Below, piece after piece: positions 53,380 to 62,942 of a stretch of 64,000 bases of DNA. The stretch's first letter is position 1, and each line of letters starts with the position of its first letter. Source of the stretch: an uncultured Dysgonomonas sp. (GTDB taxonomy: Bacteria > Bacteroidota > Bacteroidia > Bacteroidales > Dysgonomonadaceae). The stretch spans positions 3,396,155-3,460,154 of the forward strand of contig NZ_LT599032.1 in the NCBI RefSeq assembly GCF_900079725.1, given 5' to 3'. The notes below the pieces were generated by a model. The model was given only the letters and a program-made list of their open reading frames with translations. It made no database searches and was not told the origin of the DNA. The position numbers and the translations under genes are program-made.

Positions 53380-54441
53380 CTATTCAGAAATAGGATCAGA
53401 ATCTCCCTCAAGGGGTTCTTCCTCTATCCCAAGTTGTTTATTCAGCTTGGGTATATTTTTTAACCTTGCGTCCAATTCTGCTTTATAAACTGCTATCTGG
53501 ACAGCCAGTTCCGAGCGGTTCTTTTCAGGTAACATATCGAAAGCTGTAGTTATCCATTTTACGGCATTCTCCACATCATCGAGACATTCGTTTGCTAAAG
53601 CGATGTTGGATGCCAGGCGCATCTTCTTTGCCGGCTTGCTATCCTCGTATAATTCGCCCCAGATATCTGCAGCTTCGAGCCATTTCCCCTGTTCCACATA
53701 TTTTGCAGCTTGTTTCATCTCCGAAGAGTTGTCCGAGTAATACCAGCGTTGGCTTGTCTTCCACGAAGGTATAAAGTTGCTGGTTATTTTATCTGCACCC
53801 ACTACCGACATTTCGGTAACAAGGCTGTTGATTTCGTCTACATTGTTCTTTATCCTGCTCCAGTCTGTTGATTCCTGCCTGAAAAGACTATCTACAAGCC
53901 CGATTGGTGCGCCGTATTCGGAACCATCTTTGGCATATGCTCTCATTATGACTCCTAGTTTCGAGCCAAGAATGCTGTAATTGCTGAAATATGCTGTGTT
54001 TTCTGTTTCCAACTGCGCGGAAATAGCAAATAGGTTGAGAGACAACAATGCATCCGCATCTTTCTCGTGACAAATGGTTTGAACTTTTCTTGCCGGCAGC
54101 AGTGTTATATCATTATTCGATCCATTGTATGTTTTGTAAGGGTATAATTCTACTTTGTTAAAGTATTTTTCCTCATTCATAAACTTAACCAGTGAATTCA
54201 GGAATATGGTGCGGGCGCTGTCCATTGATAAGATAGACGGACCATTATTCGGGTTTTCGGCTTCATCGTCATTGTCTAATGTCGGGCTGTTGTCTACAAT
54301 GACTACATTCGTAACTTCCGGAGGGAAAGATATAAATGCGGGTTGTCGTATATCTATCGATATAATATTGGTTGTGGTACACGAACTCAATATATATATG
54401 AATATAATGGAGGATAATACCTGCTTCATAATACGTTTCAT
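53380..54441 (-). CDS. Lipoprotein of unknown function (DUF6340-like)
   Basis: 353 residues with a lipoprotein signal ending LSSCTTTN. The N-terminal half has IRQPAFISFPPEVTNVVIVD and KDADALLSLNLFAIS. The C-terminal part is helical and repeat-like (AAKYVEQGKWLEAADIWGEL, NIALANECLDDVENAVKWIT), resembling tetratricopeptide units. Lipoproteins of this build are widespread in Bacteroidales (tentatively DUF6340); the function is unknown. The location is periplasmic or outer membrane. Confidence 0.83.
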   Translation of the reverse strand: MKRIMKQVLSSIIFIYILSSCTTTNIISIDIRQPAFISFPPEVTNVVIVDNSPTLDNDDEAENPNNGPSILSMDSARTIFLNSLVKFMNEEKYFNKVELYPYKTYNGSNNDITLLPARKVQTICHEKDADALLSLNLFAISAQLETENTAYFSNYSILGSKLGVIMRAYAKDGSEYGAPIGLVDSLFRQESTDWSRIKNNVDEINSLVTEMSVVGADKITSNFIPSWKTSQRWYYSDNSSEMKQAAKYVEQGKWLEAADIWGELYEDSKPAKKMRLASNIALANECLDDVENAVKWITTAFDMLPEKNRSELAVQIAVYKAELDARLKNIPKLNKQLGIEEEPLEGDSDPISE

Positions 54442-54538
54442 TTGATGCTAATTTTTTATTTTCAATCTCATCGCAACTGGGCATAAATGCCGGAAAATAA
54501 CAAATGGCTCTGCGACCCTAAATGTACAAAATAAGCAT

Positions 54539-54546
54539 TATATTTG
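54539..54546 (+). promoter_or_regulatory. Candidate -7 element of the helicase gene
   Basis: TATATTTG fits the consensus but lies about 150 bp before the chosen start, and no good -33 is seen. Confidence 0.35.
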
Positions 54547-54695
54547 TAATATAAGTGATAGAAAATATTTAGAGCTGCTTTATTTAGTCATAACTAACTA
54601 TTGCTGTTTCAGATACGAGAGTAATAATTAACAATCGACGATGCGAAAGCGAGTCAAATAGGTCTGTGACCTTAAGCATCAAAATAAGTTACTGG

Positions 54696-56858
54696 ATGAA
54701 TCAACTTTCTGCAAACGAGGTTTTCAGGCTGGCTGCCGATATAGTGAGCAACACTTCACAAAGTGTATTTCTTACGGGAAAAGCAGGGACTGGTAAGACT
54801 ACATTCCTTCATTATATACGACAAAATGTAGATAAGAATGTCGTTGTGGCTGCCCCTACGGGTGTTGCAGCCATCAATGCCGGAGGAGTGACATTGCATT
54901 CCCTGCTTCAGTTGCCTTTCGAACCCTTTATCCCTAACTTTGAAGGAAAGAAGAAACTGGATTATCATTTCAAGCTGCGCAAGTCTAAAATAGAGATGTT
55001 GCGAGAACTCGATCTGCTGATTATAGACGAGGTGAGTATGTTGCGTGCCGATATGCTCGACGCTATCGATTATATGCTGCGCCGCTATAGGAACAGTCAA
55101 CAGGCCTTTGGCGGTGTACAGATACTTTTTATCGGGGATATGTTTCAGTTGCCACCTGTGGTACAAACTTCGGAATGGGAGCTTCTGAAACATCATTATC
55201 CGTCGCCCTTCTTTTTCCATGCGCAGGTACTGGCCGATTATACGCCTCTTTATATAGAGCTGAAAACGATATACAGGCAGCAGGACCAGCAATTTATCGA
55301 TATACTCAACCGTATCCGTAACAATTGTGCCACATCTCAGGATTTGCAGGTGCTCAACCAGCGATATAATCCCGTATTCAAACTGCCCGAAGAAAACCGC
55401 TATATTGTTCTTTGCACACACAATTATAAAGCCGACCGTATCAATAGTGAGGAGTTATCCCGGTTAGCCGGTAAAGAATATAAATTCAACGGGGAAGTAA
55501 AGGGGGATTTTTCTGAAAATTCCCTTCCCACAGAAGCTAATCTGACGCTCAAAGAAGGGGCACAGGTTATGTTTGTGAAAAATGACGCAGGAGAGAAGCG
55601 CAGGTATTATAACGGAAAACTGGCTACGATCTGCCTCTTGACGGAAGATAAAATACAGGTACGCTTCGAGAACGGAGACGAAATGGAACTCGAAAGCGAA
55701 ACATGGCGTAATGTCCGTTACAAGCTGAATGAGGAATCAGGAGAAATAGAAGAAGAGGAGCTGGGTTCATTCACCCAGTACCCGATACGCCTTGCATGGG
55801 CAATCACCATCCACAAAAGCCAGGGGCTTACCTTCGACCGGGTGGTGATAGATGCGGGTCAGGCTTTCGCCGCAGGGCAGGTATATGTGGCGCTTAGCCG
55901 TTGCACCTCTCTGGAGGGCATTGTATTGTTCTCACGTATTACGGCACAGAGCATAAGTACCGACCGTTTTGCCTTAGAGTTTGCTGATAAAGAGCAAAGC
56001 CCGGAATATCTCCGTCAGATATTGATTCAGGAAAAGCCCCGTTATTGTGCCGAACAGGTAAAGAAATATTTCGACTGGACACCATTTATACGCAGCCTGC
56101 ATTCTCTGTACGAACTTGCCACGGAAAAGAAAATACCCAAACAGGAAGAAACACAGGCGATGATTGCCCGGTTGTGCAGCAGGGCTGTGGAGCAGCAGGA
56201 GATAGCCCTGAATTTCACGAGGGAACTGAACCGTATATTATCAACTCCAAATCCTGATATTGACCATCTGCGGGAGCGTGTGCAGAAAGGAATACTGTAT
56301 TTCCATAAAGATGTACAGCAATATATAATACTGCCTGTGGAAGAGCATCTGAGCAGTCTTAAAAATGCATCGAAAGTAAAGCAATATCTGAAGAAAGCAA
56401 AAGAGATACATGCGACGTTACTACGTTTACTCGAACGCCTGGAGTTTGTCCGCTATGGCGACGTCAATCTTACAGAAGGCTTAACCTTTAATAAAATAGT
56501 ATTGCCCCAAGAAGAGGTCACAGAAGCAAAACCGGAGAAAAAGGAACGGCCTCAGAAAGGTGATTCGCAACGCCTGACTCTCTCTCTCTTCAACGACGGA
56601 AAATCGGTGAGAGAGATTTCTAAGGAACGTAATCTGGCTGTGACAACTATCGAAGGCCATCTGGCGGGTTTTATACTTACCGGAGAATTGGCTGTTGGCC
56701 GCCTGGTAGATGAAAATAAAATGGAATATATGCTTCCTATATTGAGAGAGATTGCTCCCCAGACTCCGTTGTCAGAGATAAAAGAGAAACTGCCCAAAGA
56801 ATGTTCTTATCTCGATATTAAGGCGCTGATGAATTATATTAGATATACAGAGGGGTAG
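54696..56858 (+). CDS. Pif1/RecD-like SF1 DNA helicase with C-terminal HTH
   Basis: 720 residues from MNQLSANEVFRLAADIVSNT; the ATG at 54666 adds ten residues of no family character. Walker A is FLTGKAGTGKTTFLHYI and Walker B is LLIIDEVSMLRADMLDAIDY. Later motifs include GDMFQLPPVV, LKTIYRQQDQQFIDILNRIR, the UvrD-C-like AWAITIHKSQGLTFDRVVID and YVALSRCTSLEGI. After a helical region, residues about 655-720 form a helicase-associated helix-turn-helix (SVREISKERNLAVTTIEGHL). It unwinds DNA 5'-3' by family rule, with a role in replication or repair. Confidence 0.92.
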   Translation: MNQLSANEVFRLAADIVSNTSQSVFLTGKAGTGKTTFLHYIRQNVDKNVVVAAPTGVAAINAGGVTLHSLLQLPFEPFIPNFEGKKKLDYHFKLRKSKIEMLRELDLLIIDEVSMLRADMLDAIDYMLRRYRNSQQAFGGVQILFIGDMFQLPPVVQTSEWELLKHHYPSPFFFHAQVLADYTPLYIELKTIYRQQDQQFIDILNRIRNNCATSQDLQVLNQRYNPVFKLPEENRYIVLCTHNYKADRINSEELSRLAGKEYKFNGEVKGDFSENSLPTEANLTLKEGAQVMFVKNDAGEKRRYYNGKLATICLLTEDKIQVRFENGDEMELESETWRNVRYKLNEESGEIEEEELGSFTQYPIRLAWAITIHKSQGLTFDRVVIDAGQAFAAGQVYVALSRCTSLEGIVLFSRITAQSISTDRFALEFADKEQSPEYLRQILIQEKPRYCAEQVKKYFDWTPFIRSLHSLYELATEKKIPKQEETQAMIARLCSRAVEQQEIALNFTRELNRILSTPNPDIDHLRERVQKGILYFHKDVQQYIILPVEEHLSSLKNASKVKQYLKKAKEIHATLLRLLERLEFVRYGDVNLTEGLTFNKIVLPQEEVTEAKPEKKERPQKGDSQRLTLSLFNDGKSVREISKERNLAVTTIEGHLAGFILTGELAVGRLVDENKMEYMLPILREIAPQTPLSEIKEKLPKECSYLDIKALMNYIRYTEG

Positions 56859-56903
56859 GTCAGATAGAATTAGTAATTCTACGAAAATCTATTACTGCAA
56901 TTT

Positions 56904-57371
56904 TTATAAGAGTTTACTCATCCTATAATTGGAGAGGAATAGCTTATTTGCTTTTCTCTTTTGCTCTTCATCTACAATAAATCCCTGTTTCTCGAAAAAA
57001 GGCCTGGCTGTGATACTGACTTCGGATGTGATCTTTCTGATGTTATGTGTCAATGCATACTTCGTAATTTCCTGATAGAGTAGGGTCGCAATGCCCATGT
57101 TTTGAAAATCTTTATGTACAAACATCGAATGCAAATACCCGCTGTCAGAAATGGATGAGAATCCTGTTATCGTATTACTCTCATTTTCCACTATGATAAA
57201 ATATAGTTCGGTTATCAGTTCAGTCCAGCGCTGTTCATTATTTCCACAGGATGCCCAGTCTGTCGCTTCTTCAGACGTATAGTCTTTTGTATTGACGGAC
57301 ATGATCACGTTCTTATACAGGGTTTTTAATTCCGGGATATCTTCTAATGTAGCGATACGAATATGGAACAT
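56904..57371 (-). CDS. GNAT-family N-acetyltransferase
   Basis: 155 residues. IRIATLEDIPELKTLYKNVI opens the GNAT fold, the acetyl-CoA loop is VHKDFQNMGIATLLYQEITK, and the end has SITARPFFEKQGFIVDEEQK with an N-x(n)-F-x-M-type tail. It resembles the YafP/ElaA-like group. The substrate is unknown. It lies downstream of ahcY on the same strand but past a strong terminator, so it is expressed separately. Confidence 0.9.
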   Translation of the reverse strand: MFHIRIATLEDIPELKTLYKNVIMSVNTKDYTSEEATDWASCGNNEQRWTELITELYFIIVENESNTITGFSSISDSGYLHSMFVHKDFQNMGIATLLYQEITKYALTHNIRKITSEVSITARPFFEKQGFIVDEEQKRKANKLFLSNYRMSKLL

Positions 57372-57398
57372 AATTGTTCTTATGAATTAATAATGTAA

Positions 57399-57459
57399 TA
57401 TTAATAAAAATAATCTTTTCAAACCTCATTTATAAGAATAAGGATTTGAAAAGATTATT
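57399..57459 (-). terminator. Terminator of the manC-ahcY operon
   Basis: AATAATCTTTTCAAA (57409-57423) pairs perfectly with 57445-57459 over a 21-nt loop. On the minus strand it runs into TTTTTATTAA. It separates ahcY from the GNAT gene. Confidence 0.8.
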
Positions 57460-57497
57460 ATGGCGGAATCAACGAGAAGTTGATTATTTATTCAGAA

Positions 57498-58916
57498 TTA
57501 ATACCTGTAATGCTCCGGTTTAAACGGCCCTTCCACAGGTACTCCCAGGTACTCAGCCTGCTCTTGCGATAACTTTGTGAGCTTTACACCAATCTGTTCA
57601 AGATGCAGACGGGCAACTTCTTCGTCCAGATGTTTTGGAAGACGATACACATTCACTTCATAATCGTTAAGCCAGAGCTCTATTTGAGCGAGAGTCTGAT
57701 TTGTGAATGAATTACTCATTACAAAAGAGGGGTGTCCGGTTGCACATCCCAGATTTACAAGGCGGCCTTCTGCAAGCAAGAAAATAGAATGTCCGTCAGG
57801 GAAAACGTATTTATCAACTTGCGGCTTAATATTAACATGTTTTATATTAGGGAAATTAACCAGCTTTTCTACTTGTATTTCATTGTCGAAATGGCCGATA
57901 TTGCAGACAATAGCCTGATCTTTCATACGAGCCATGTGTTCGATAGTAATGATATCTTTATTTCCTGTAGTAGTTACAAAGATATTTCCTTCCTTAACGG
58001 CCTCCTCCATTGTAGTTACCTCAAAACCTTCCATTGCTGCCTGTAGGGCGCAGATAGGATCTATCTCGGTAACGATTACACGTGCCCCGTATGAACGCAT
58101 AGAGTGTGCACAGCCTTTGCCTACGTCGCCGTATCCTGCTACGACAGCCACTTTACCGGCTATCATTACATCGGTAGCGCGTTTGATTCCATCAGCGAGA
58201 GATTCGCGGCAACCATACAGGTTGTCGAACTTCGATTTGGTTACCGAATCGTTCACATTAATGGCAGGGATAAGTAATTCGCCACGTTCCATCATCTGAT
58301 ACAGGCGGTGAACACCTGTTGTAGTTTCTTCCGAAACTCCTTTCCATTCGGCAACGGTGCGATGCCAGCGATTGTTGTCTTCTTTCAATATGTGCGACAA
58401 GGTATCTAAGATAACCTGTTCCTCGTGGTTGGAGCCTTTACGATTTATCGTTTCTGAATTTTCTTCAGCTTTGTATCCCCAGTGTATAAGTAATGTTGCA
58501 TCTCCTCCATCATCTACAATCAGATTCGGTCCTTTTCCTCCGGGAAAAGCAAGAGCTTGCTCTGTACACCACCAGTACTCTTCGAGTGTTTCTCCTTTCC
58601 ATGCAAATACAGGTATACCTGCGGCTGCTATTGCGGCTGCGGCATGGTCCTGAGTAGAGAATATATTGCAGCTGCACCAGCGTATGTCTGCACCCAAATC
58701 TTTTAGGGTTTCGATAAGTACGGCAGTCTGAATGGTCATATGAAGCGAACCCATAATACGTGCCCCTTTTAGAGGCTTTGTTGCACCATATTTTTTACGA
58801 AGTGCCATCAGTCCGGGCATTTCGTGTTCTGCTATTTCGATTTCTTTTCTTCCAAAGTCGGCAAGACTGATATCTGCTACCAGATATGGTAAATCGGGTA
58901 AAAGTTGTTTTGACAT
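57498..58916 (-). CDS. ahcY: Adenosylhomocysteinase
   Basis: Hydrolyses S-adenosylhomocysteine to adenosine and homocysteine, keeping SAM-dependent methylation running. 472 residues. [15 protein letters not shown] is at the N-terminus with [17 protein letters not shown]. The NAD-binding site is [20 protein letters not shown], with [15 protein letters not shown] and the C-terminal dimer-arm end KPEHYRY, which contributes Lys and Tyr to NAD. It is second in an operon 14 bp after manC. Confidence 0.97.
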   Translation of the reverse strand: MSKQLLPDLPYLVADISLADFGRKEIEIAEHEMPGLMALRKKYGATKPLKGARIMGSLHMTIQTAVLIETLKDLGADIRWCSCNIFSTQDHAAAAIAAAGIPVFAWKGETLEEYWWCTEQALAFPGGKGPNLIVDDGGDATLLIHWGYKAEENSETINRKGSNHEEQVILDTLSHILKEDNNRWHRTVAEWKGVSEETTTGVHRLYQMMERGELLIPAINVNDSVTKSKFDNLYGCRESLADGIKRATDVMIAGKVAVVAGYGDVGKGCAHSMRSYGARVIVTEIDPICALQAAMEGFEVTTMEEAVKEGNIFVTTTGNKDIITIEHMARMKDQAIVCNIGHFDNEIQVEKLVNFPNIKHVNIKPQVDKYVFPDGHSIFLLAEGRLVNLGCATGHPSFVMSNSFTNQTLAQIELWLNDYEVNVYRLPKHLDEEVARLHLEQIGVKLTKLSQEQAEYLGVPVEGPFKPEHYRY

Positions 58917-58930
58917 GTATCTATTTTATT

Positions 58931-60013
58931 TTAAATATATTTTTCTCCATATTTCAGTTTTACGTCAGCAACGAATTGTTTGATGCGTTGCTCCTCTTCT
59001 TTCTTACAGATAAGGAGGACGCCGTCAGCTTCGGCTACGATATATCCGTCTAGTCCTTGTAAAACGGCCAGCTTTCCGGCAGGCAGAGTGACTACGTTTT
59101 CGGAACTATCGAAGAATAGTGTTTCCGCTATTAATGTCGCGTTGGCATTCTCGTCTTTATCTGATATTTCGTATAAAGATCCCCAGGTTCCTAAGTCCGA
59201 CCATCCAAAATCTGCCGCTTGTACATAAACATTGGTGGCTTTCTCCATCACACCGTAATCAATAGATATATTAGGGCAGAATGGAAAGTTTTCATCAATA
59301 AATGCTTTTTCGTTATCAGTTCCAAATGTATCTAATCCCTGGTCGAAACGATTTGTTATTTCAGGTAAATATTGATGAAATGCATTAAGGATTGTGCGAT
59401 TGTTCCAGATGAAAATACCGGAGTTCCAAAGAAATTCGCCGCTTTCGTAGAATACTTTAGCCAATTCTAGATTCGGTTTCTCTGTAAATACTTTTACTTT
59501 AGTTACTCCATCTAATTGTTCTTCACTCATTTGGATATATCCATACCCCGTTTCCGGACGACTCGGGCGGATACCGAGGGTCAGAAGGGTATTATGTTTC
59601 TCAACAAAGGAGAATGCTTTTTGGATAATGGAGAGAAAGTCATCTTCTTTGAGTATCAGATGATCGGAAGGGGCTACAACTATATTCGCATCAGGATTGA
59701 ATGAGTTTATATGATAAGTAGCAAAGGCAATACAGGGAGCCGTGTTTCGGCGCATAGGCTCCAGTAAAATTTGGTTTGAGCCGAGCTCAGGAAGCTCGTC
59801 TAGTACCATTTGTGCATATTCCTTATTTGTTACTATATATATGTTTTCTACTGGTAGAATTTTTCTAAATCGGTCTACAGTCATCTGTAAGAGGGATCGG
59901 CCGGTGCCGAAGAAGTCAAGAAACTGTTTCGGACGAGCCTCTCTGCTGAATGGCCAGAAGCGGCTGCCTATACCACCACTCATTATTACACAATAGTTGT
60001 TTTTATTATCCAT
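58931..60013 (-). CDS. manC: Mannose-1-phosphate guanylyltransferase
   Basis: Makes GDP-mannose from mannose 1-phosphate and GTP for surface glycans, GDP-fucose or O-glycosylation. 360 residues. The nucleotidyltransferase signature is VIMSGGIGSRFWPFSREARP followed by KQFL, then PSDHLI, GYGYIQMSEE, FTEKPNLE, EFLWNSGIFIW and SIDYGVMEKA. It lacks the C-terminal isomerase domain of bifunctional enzymes. It is first in the operon with ahcY; the pairing seems positional rather than metabolic. Confidence 0.95.
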   Translation of the reverse strand: MDNKNNYCVIMSGGIGSRFWPFSREARPKQFLDFFGTGRSLLQMTVDRFRKILPVENIYIVTNKEYAQMVLDELPELGSNQILLEPMRRNTAPCIAFATYHINSFNPDANIVVAPSDHLILKEDDFLSIIQKAFSFVEKHNTLLTLGIRPSRPETGYGYIQMSEEQLDGVTKVKVFTEKPNLELAKVFYESGEFLWNSGIFIWNNRTILNAFHQYLPEITNRFDQGLDTFGTDNEKAFIDENFPFCPNISIDYGVMEKATNVYVQAADFGWSDLGTWGSLYEISDKDENANATLIAETLFFDSSENVVTLPAGKLAVLQGLDGYIVAEADGVLLICKKEEEQRIKQFVADVKLKYGEKYI

Positions 60014-60030
60014 ACTGATTCTAATTTTTG

Positions 60031-60061
60031 CAAAGTTACATTATACGAATATACAAACAAA
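60031..60061 (-). promoter_or_regulatory. Promoter of manC-ahcY
   Basis: On the minus strand, a -33 TTTG (60058-60061) and -7 TAACTTTG (60031-60038) are 19 bp apart. Confidence 0.65.
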
Positions 60062-60126
60062 ACAAAAGAGAACAATAGCAATGAGAAAAATATACAACTC
60101 TTTTATAAAAAAGTTAACGAAGGGTG

Positions 60127-60156
60127 TTTGATATATGAAAATATTGTGTACTTTTG
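60127..60156 (+). promoter_or_regulatory. Promoter of tRNA-Leu
   Basis: A -33 TTTG (60127-60130) and -7 TACTTTTG (60149-60156) are 18 bp apart, 10 bp before the tRNA. Confidence 0.7.
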
Positions 60157-60166
60157 CACCTCACAA

Positions 60167-60250
60167 GCCCAGATGGCGGAATTGGTAGACGCGCTGGTCT
60201 CAAACACCAGTGGATTCACTTCCATGCCGGTTCGATCCCGGCTCTGGGTA
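60167..60250 (+). tRNA. tRNA-Leu(CAA)
   Basis: 84 nt. The acceptor stem GCCCAGA pairs with TCTGGGT, the anticodon loop CTCAAAC reads CAA, and there is a class II variable arm and GGTTCGATCC T-loop. No CCA is encoded. The 3' end is duplicated at 60877-60889. Confidence 0.95.
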
Positions 60251-60256
60251 CGGTAA

Positions 60257-60286
60257 GTCCTGATAGATTTTCTATCAGGATTTTTT
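60257..60286 (+). terminator. Terminator directly after tRNA-Leu
   Basis: TCCTGATAG (60258-60266) pairs with CTATCAGGA (60272-60280), then six T. It lies within the inserted segment and its tail overlaps the end of the convergent orphan gene. Confidence 0.85.
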
Positions 60287-60763
60287 ATTTACTAATGGAG
60301 TTATTGTTTGTTGTCTGATTATATGTTTGCTATTATATATATCGGTGTGTTCACATTCAATATCTAAATTATTCCAACCCATTATTTCTAATATTCGCTT
60401 AGCCTTCTTTCTGGCAATGTTCCAATCATTATTGATATCCAATAGTGAGTCATCCCAAAAGTCGGGGTCTTTATCACCGCTACGCTTTTCAAAGAAATCA
60501 TCAAGTAACATTAATTCATCGAAAGCATCTTTGTTTAGCAATTGGTTATCTAAGTATTGATTGTAAGACAATGTAAAATATGATTCAAAATCCAACACCA
60601 TTTCATCTGTTACAATGCCTATTCCAATAACATATCTTTGTCTATCTGCATCACTTGCTATTGTAATGAGGCTTTTTATTAGTTCTCCAAATTTCCATAA
60701 AATTTGGTTTTCTTCTTTATCAAGGTCGGTTTGGCTATAATTATATGTAGGTTCAAATTTCAT
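60275..60763 (-). CDS. Orphan hypothetical protein inside the tRNA-Leu scar
   Basis: 162 residues, acidic and soluble, with no signal or membrane segment. Visible features are YSQTDLDKEENQILWKFGEL, ASDADRQRYVIGIGIVTDEM, DKDPDFWDDSLLDINNDWN and a helical KKAKRILEIMGW. I do not recognise the family. Being the only gene between duplicated tRNA-Leu ends it is likely accessory cargo; an immunity or defence-type role is possible but unsupported. Its stop region overlaps the tRNA terminator. Confidence 0.7.
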   Translation of the reverse strand: MKFEPTYNYSQTDLDKEENQILWKFGELIKSLITIASDADRQRYVIGIGIVTDEMVLDFESYFTLSYNQYLDNQLLNKDAFDELMLLDDFFEKRSGDKDPDFWDDSLLDINNDWNIARKKAKRILEIMGWNNLDIECEHTDIYNSKHIIRQQTITPLVNKKS

Positions 60764-60876
60764 AATAAGTATAATTTGGTCAGAAAACCCAAATATAACA
60801 ATTTATGGTTTCGATATTCACTCCCTTAATTCATAAATCAAATCTAAACCTTCAAGAAATTGGCTCGAGAATAGAA

Positions 60877-60889
60877 CGGCTCTGGGTAC
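60877..60889 (+). repeat. Second copy of the tRNA-Leu 3' end
   Basis: CGGCTCTGGGTAC, identical to 60239-60251. The bases before it do not form the rest of a tRNA. Confidence 0.8.
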
Positions 60890-60893
60890 TTCG

Positions 60894-60926
60894 GCGGAGA
60901 AAGTTAAAAAACTCTCTCCGCTTTTT
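60894..60926 (+). terminator. Displaced original terminator of tRNA-Leu
   Basis: GCGGAGAAAGTT (60894-60905) pairs with AACTCTCTCCGC (60910-60921; one mismatch), then TTTTT, just after the second tRNA-Leu end. Confidence 0.7.
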
Positions 60927-61255
60927 GTTTTGTGTCTTGTAATTCGGCTTATTTTACGTATTTAAATCTTATATAGAATTATAAGAATTGGTTCGAGATA
61001 TTTTTATCAAATATGACTTTTGGGGAATATTTGACCTTGTTCAATTATATCTTACCTCCTGGATTTCACATTTCTCATATAATAATCTATATTGTTTATC
61101 AAGTCAATATAGTATGTTCGTTTCGGTTCGATATATCGAGCCTTGGACTTATGAAGAAAACAATAGGAGTGTCTCTTGTTAAAGGTGTATTAAAGTAAGC
61201 CCACAGATTGTAGTGTTGATACTCTATCTATTGTTCTTGTATTAGTTTACGGAGA

Positions 61256-62920
61256 CTATTTCTTTAATCTGCTGGTTGTCATTTTGTTGGATATTATAAA
61301 CTTATTTCCGGGCGGATTGGGATTTACAATAATATTAACACCAATAGTGGCTGGGGCAGATCTATATGGTTCCTGGTTATAAGGGTATTTATCTCCTTTC
61401 CCTCCCTTTATATTATATCTTATCCTGGCTTCTCCGACGAAATCTGATGTTGGTATAAATGTTACGATTTCGGTGGTTTTATCATATCTCCATATTCCAA
61501 CATCGCTCATTATATATTCAATAATGTCAGATGTGTCGTCATATATCTGAGTTCCATCGTCTAAAACGAACCTGAATGTAGTTCCGTCAATACATTCATA
61601 GCATGGGTCCTGTACTCTGGATATGGTACCTTTGTAACCGATGTCATTCTCCAAAGGGTTGAAAAATACTGTAGTTCCTTGAAATTCGTCAGGTTTAAAG
61701 TCATCATATGCTTCTGCTGCACGCGGTAGTATCAGCCTGAGATTTTTGATGACGTGTTTGTCGTTCTTAGCACCTTCCATAGAAAATGATCCGGTTGCTG
61801 CAGCAAAACCTATTTTTAGGGCTGCAGGTACTGTGGCTATCAACTCTTTCCTTCGGGAAGGCGTTGTGGGATAAGCTTCATCGTCATTATTGTCACCACT
61901 GTCATCATGCCATGCATTTTCGAGATAAATGAACCTTTCCCTATATTCATAGTCATATATAATTGTATCTCTACGGTTTTCATTTTCTATCATGACTGAT
62001 ATGAAAAATCCACCGTTCCCAGTTTCTTTATTAGGGAATAGTTCGATGTATGCCCTGCGGTAGCCGGGATCGGTCTGACGTTCAAATTCATGTCCTCCTT
62101 TGATCGGAAAAGGAATAGTATTTGGACTCAGTTGATTGTATTTTTCAAATGCATAGTTTATAGCATCCGTACCCGAACCTTTTTTTAGCCTGTGGCCGAT
62201 GTTTTGCATTGTACTTTGTGTAACTAATACAGGATAGCCAACATATCCGACTCCCATACCGGGAACTTCCTTACTGTTGTACATCATTGGTGTATAATTC
62301 ATAGCTCCACGCAGGGTGACATCGTTGTCTGTTTGCGGACCAAGTTCGCTCGTTCCGGTCACACCAAAACCGTAAGGGAGACCATTTACTCTGGCCTCAC
62401 CCTGATAAAACATTTTTTTGAAGTTGCCGAATGAGTCAAAGGCTATTCCCAGATATGCAGCATTGGATCCTATGGCACGCTTGAGGCTGTGCTCGGGATG
62501 TTTATTTGCACTTCGGTTATATGTATATCCTATCCCTGCGCCCGGAGCACCGATATAAGGGGTTTTCGATGCATCAAAAAAGAATACGGACAGGCCGTCA
62601 CCTCCGGTGCCATCGTATGTCATATACTCGAAAGAGATAAAAAGACCTGCACTTGCGTCGAATTGATGGTTATCCAGATACATAGCCCCGAATTTGTCGA
62701 ACTCGGCAGGGGTGAGTACCGCTCCTTTATTGCTGAATATAACGCTGTTTTGATCCGGTTTGGGTATTTCTATACCTGTAGGCTTGGTGGCGCTGAGGAA
62801 AGATTCGAAATATGGATAATCTCCGGATATTTGTGCTGGTAGATGTATAATGAATAACAGAAAAAATAGGAAGGTAAGTCCTAAGGGCTTTGCAGGGAGA
62901 TAATGTGGGGTATTTTTCAT
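61256..62920 (-). CDS. Exported L-type lectin-like surface protein with CshA-like repeat
   Basis: 554 residues with a signal peptide (LTFLFFLLFIIHLPAQIS). Residues about 35-260 resemble a bacterial legume-type lectin fold: GAMYLDNHQF, FISFEYMTYDGTGGDGLSVF, AYLGIAFDSFGNF and YRRAYIELFPNKETGNGGFF. Residues about 420-545 look like a CshA/Ig-type repeat (VFFNPLENDIGYKGT, VTFIPTSDFVGEARIRYNIK, ATIGVNIIVNPNPPG). A secreted or surface carbohydrate-binding adhesin is inferred. It follows the 217-residue protein after 22 bp in one operon. No T9SS C-terminal domain or sortase signal is obvious. Confidence 0.82.
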   Translation of the reverse strand: MKNTPHYLPAKPLGLTFLFFLLFIIHLPAQISGDYPYFESFLSATKPTGIEIPKPDQNSVIFSNKGAVLTPAEFDKFGAMYLDNHQFDASAGLFISFEYMTYDGTGGDGLSVFFFDASKTPYIGAPGAGIGYTYNRSANKHPEHSLKRAIGSNAAYLGIAFDSFGNFKKMFYQGEARVNGLPYGFGVTGTSELGPQTDNDVTLRGAMNYTPMMYNSKEVPGMGVGYVGYPVLVTQSTMQNIGHRLKKGSGTDAINYAFEKYNQLSPNTIPFPIKGGHEFERQTDPGYRRAYIELFPNKETGNGGFFISVMIENENRRDTIIYDYEYRERFIYLENAWHDDSGDNNDDEAYPTTPSRRKELIATVPAALKIGFAAATGSFSMEGAKNDKHVIKNLRLILPRAAEAYDDFKPDEFQGTTVFFNPLENDIGYKGTISRVQDPCYECIDGTTFRFVLDDGTQIYDDTSDIIEYIMSDVGIWRYDKTTEIVTFIPTSDFVGEARIRYNIKGGKGDKYPYNQEPYRSAPATIGVNIIVNPNPPGNKFIISNKMTTSRLKK

Positions 62921-62942
62921 AAGGGCATTTTATTGGAAGAGA

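Larger units (their letters stand above)
60239..60889 (+). mobile_element. Probable integration scar at tRNA-Leu, about 640 bp
   Basis: CGGCTCTGGGTAC occurs at 60239-60251 (tRNA 3' end plus one base) and again at 60877-60889, followed by what looks like the tRNA's original terminator. The inserted DNA carries its own terminator and one gene, with no integrase. The layout copies that of the large element at tRNA-Ser, so this is best read as the remnant of, or a tiny satellite of, a tRNA-targeting element. Confidence 0.65.
60764..61255. other. Intergenic with second tRNA-Leu end and old terminator
   Basis: It holds the promoter side of the orphan gene, the 13-bp tRNA-Leu 3' copy (60877-60889) and a terminator. 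From 60927 to 61255 there is only AT-rich DNA; two overlapping short frames there look non-coding. Confidence 0.6.

Noticed and set aside
60988-61198. Two overlapping short frames of about 60 codons
   Set aside because: They are AT-rich, overlapping, unlike any family and without a promoter or ribosome site; they are probably chance frames.
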